A DNA stretch of 64,000 nt, from NCBI RefSeq assembly GCF_024713975.1, contig NC_091099.1, forward strand, positions 15,543,501-15,607,500, written 5' to 3'. The position numbers and the translations under genes were made by a program. The stretch comes from Paralichthys olivaceus. Taxonomy: Eukaryota; Chordata; Actinopteri; Pleuronectiformes; Paralichthyidae. Position 1 is the stretch's first letter; each line of letters opens with the position of its first letter. Below the pieces are notes generated by a model that was given only the letters and a program-made list of their open reading frames with translations, did not search any database and was not told the DNA's origin. Shown here one piece after another: positions 60,058 through 64,000 of this stretch.

Positions 60058-62161
60058 CACCGACGACAAATAACCTGCATCACAAGGACCACAATGTTTT
60101 CTGAGGGTTTTTTTTAGGGTTACACTCTGAATCTTCGTCGCCTCTTTGTCATTTCTTACCTCTGTTTTCTTTTTGGTCCGCAGCACTCTGAAAAACTGAC
60201 AGGTGTCTGGAGTAAATGACTAACACACATCATCATCATCATGATAAACCTCTTCATCACTAAGCCTCTGACATAATCTGAGGAATTGTTTACCAATAAT
60301 ACCTCACACACCTGTTGTTCCTCCTGCAAAGGTACAGTCCAACAATTGAACATTTACATCAATATAGTTTATAAATATCGACCAGAATACTACTAAACAC
60401 GAGGAAAATAATATAGTTAAATTATTTAATATTTCTAATTCTTAAATGTTTTACATTTAATACCTGTATGTTAAACTATGTAAGATATTTTCTCAATATT
60501 TTATTATTTTAGTTGTAGTTTTTTCATTGACATTTCAAACACTCTGAATTTCACAGTGGTTTTGCATGAGGATTATGGAAATGCTGAGGTATTGGGAAAC
60601 CACGAACAGCATAATACTTTCCAGAGATTAACAGATTACAGAAGGGCAACAGCCAGTCCAATGTTGTGATGTCTTTTGCATTCATGTCCTGTTTTGACTC
60701 TGCGTCAGCGTTGTTTGTGAGAAATCTTTCTCTGCACTGAAGAATTGTTACACTGAGTTCATTGTACACGTTCTGGTCTGCAGACTGGTTTAAGGTTGAA
60801 GGACAAAAAGTAAAATTCTGTACAGAGATACATTTTATTTATATTTTTTTACAATCACAAGAATTTTTCAAGAGTCACAAACTTGGGGTGTTTACAGGTT
60901 CTTTAACAGACCTCTGAAAACAGAAAAGCAGTTCTGGAGGAAAAAGAAAACTTAAAGCAAAAGGAGAACAGATCTAGTTAAATCTCATTCTATAGCACGG
61001 ACAGCATGGAGAGTAAAGTGGTTCTTTCAGAGAGCCTTTAGATGGAGACTTGATTATAGACATGATTTGAGTTGCTATTTAATAACAGGATATGACATCA
61101 CTACTGACTGCTGTTGTGAGGGTGTTTGACAAAGCAGTGGAGGCAGGACCATTCATCTGATTTAAGATTTTAATCTGGAAAATTCAGAATATCTGGTTTA
61201 GGAATATGTTTCAGTCATGAACACTGGAGGATAGCTTCTACATAACATAAAAACATAAAAACAAAAAAACAAAATATCAGAGGATATTTCAATAACACTT
61301 TTAAGTTCTCAAAATAACGTGATAATCCTGCTTTTCCAGCGATCTGAACTAGTCCTGTGAAAACAGAGGTCTGCGAGTAAACACATGTACTTTCCCTAAC
61401 AGGTGGGCTGGAGAAGGAAGTGAACACTGAAAAATAACCATTCTGCCTGTTTAAAAAGTCACAATTATGTTTTTTACCTGCTGTGTTAAGTGTGCTGGTG
61501 CATTTCACTTCAAAATATGTTCTCCTAATTTGAGGTCATGTGATACAAACTGCTTACAAATGCTACCTAAGCAGTGTAGCTCAACATTGACAGCCTGATT
61601 TCACTGTGAGCACCATTACTACAATGGTGGTAAAGAAGAAACATCAAACATATTGATGCTTGTGGAATATTATGCACTTATGACATAAGGCGTTACTTGA
61701 CATGGTAACATCACATCTACTTTCTCAGCAGCCCACGTTTTCAAGTGTACACTGTGATCCCATTGTTTCCAATCGCTTCCTTTGCCATTACAGACCATCA
61801 CCACAAGAGGAGAAAACAACAAACTAGCTACGCATCCTTTCATGAATAAAATAGCATTATCTTTATATAGATAAAATGTTAACAATCCCCAGAGATTGAA
61901 ATATTTTATAAAGGTCCACCCTGTGAGTGCACCACTAGAGAATTAACGTCTGATGCACGGGACCAACGGTTGTTACACTATTAACTGGTTCATCATGAAA
62001 CCACTCCTTACTGACAACCAGCCATCTTCAGTACCTCTACACAAAGTCCACAGACTGTATGACAGGGGCTAGAATGAAACCCACAGGTGATATCTGAGGG
62101 TTCAGAGTAATCCAAGGATTTCAACCAGCTCCGTCTTTAGCTGAAATAAGTGACATGTGGT
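60058..62161. other. ubap1l upstream region and clpx 3' UTR
   Basis: ubap1l and clpx are both transcribed leftwards. The left part should hold the ubap1l promoter and 5' UTR; a CAG acceptor about 20 bases before the start codon suggests a non-coding first exon. The right part should hold the clpx 3' UTR. A TTTATT (AATAAA on the minus strand) at 60,834-60,839 is a candidate clpx polyadenylation site, which would give a 3' UTR of about 1.3 kb. No other gene is seen. Confidence 0.45.

Positions 62162-64000
<1,839 letters not shown>

Overview
The window is nuclear DNA of a ray-finned (teleost) fish. The genes are split into many short exons with GT/AG introns. The intergenic DNA is AT-rich and full of microsatellites and repeat families typical of fish. 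The predicted proteins match vertebrate families at close to full length, with several teleost-type differences. I see no bacterial, plasmid, phage, CRISPR or gene-cluster signal.

Six protein-coding genes can be read exon by exon, with phases that join exactly. They are ano3 (+, coding 9,698-28,759, 24 exons, 956 aa, true first exon possibly missing), fibin (+, 39,012-39,641, one exon, 209 aa), a tmem178b-type gene (-, 45,469-43,879, 4 exons, 300 aa), spi1/PU.1 (+, 47,855-49,980, 5 exons, 259 aa), prc1 (+, 52,291-56,724, 14 exons, 603 aa) and ubap1l (-, 60,057-57,347, 5 exons, 397 aa). A seventh gene, clpx (-, 63,770-62,162), is represented by its last six coding exons and runs off the right edge.

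Layout: 1-9.7 kb is repeat-rich 5' flank of ano3. From 9.7 to 28.8 kb is ano3, whose introns carry an internally deleted Tc1-like transposon and older repeats. From 28.8 to 39 kb is a gene-poor stretch holding the most striking non-gene structure here, a roughly 0.8 kb foldback element between two TTAA sites with a CRE palindrome in each arm. From 39 to 50 kb are fibin, tmem178b and spi1. A 222-bp tandem repeat follows at 51-52 kb, directly before the prc1 promoter. From 52 to 64 kb, prc1 and ubap1l lie tail to tail, followed by clpx.

The genes do not form one pathway. They are a calcium-regulated membrane protein (ano3), a secreted fin/limb-bud factor (fibin), a four-pass membrane protein (tmem178b), a myeloid transcription factor (spi1), a spindle-midzone bundler (prc1), an ESCRT-I-type ubiquitin adaptor (ubap1l) and the mitochondrial ClpXP unfoldase (clpx). 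From memory, the human counterparts lie on 11p (ANO3, FIBIN, SPI1), 15q (PRC1, UBAP1L, CLPX) and 7q (TMEM178B), so the gene order is informative about vertebrate chromosome history. I found no convincing new biological system. The foldback element, the prc1 promoter architecture and the satellite-like array are the best leads.
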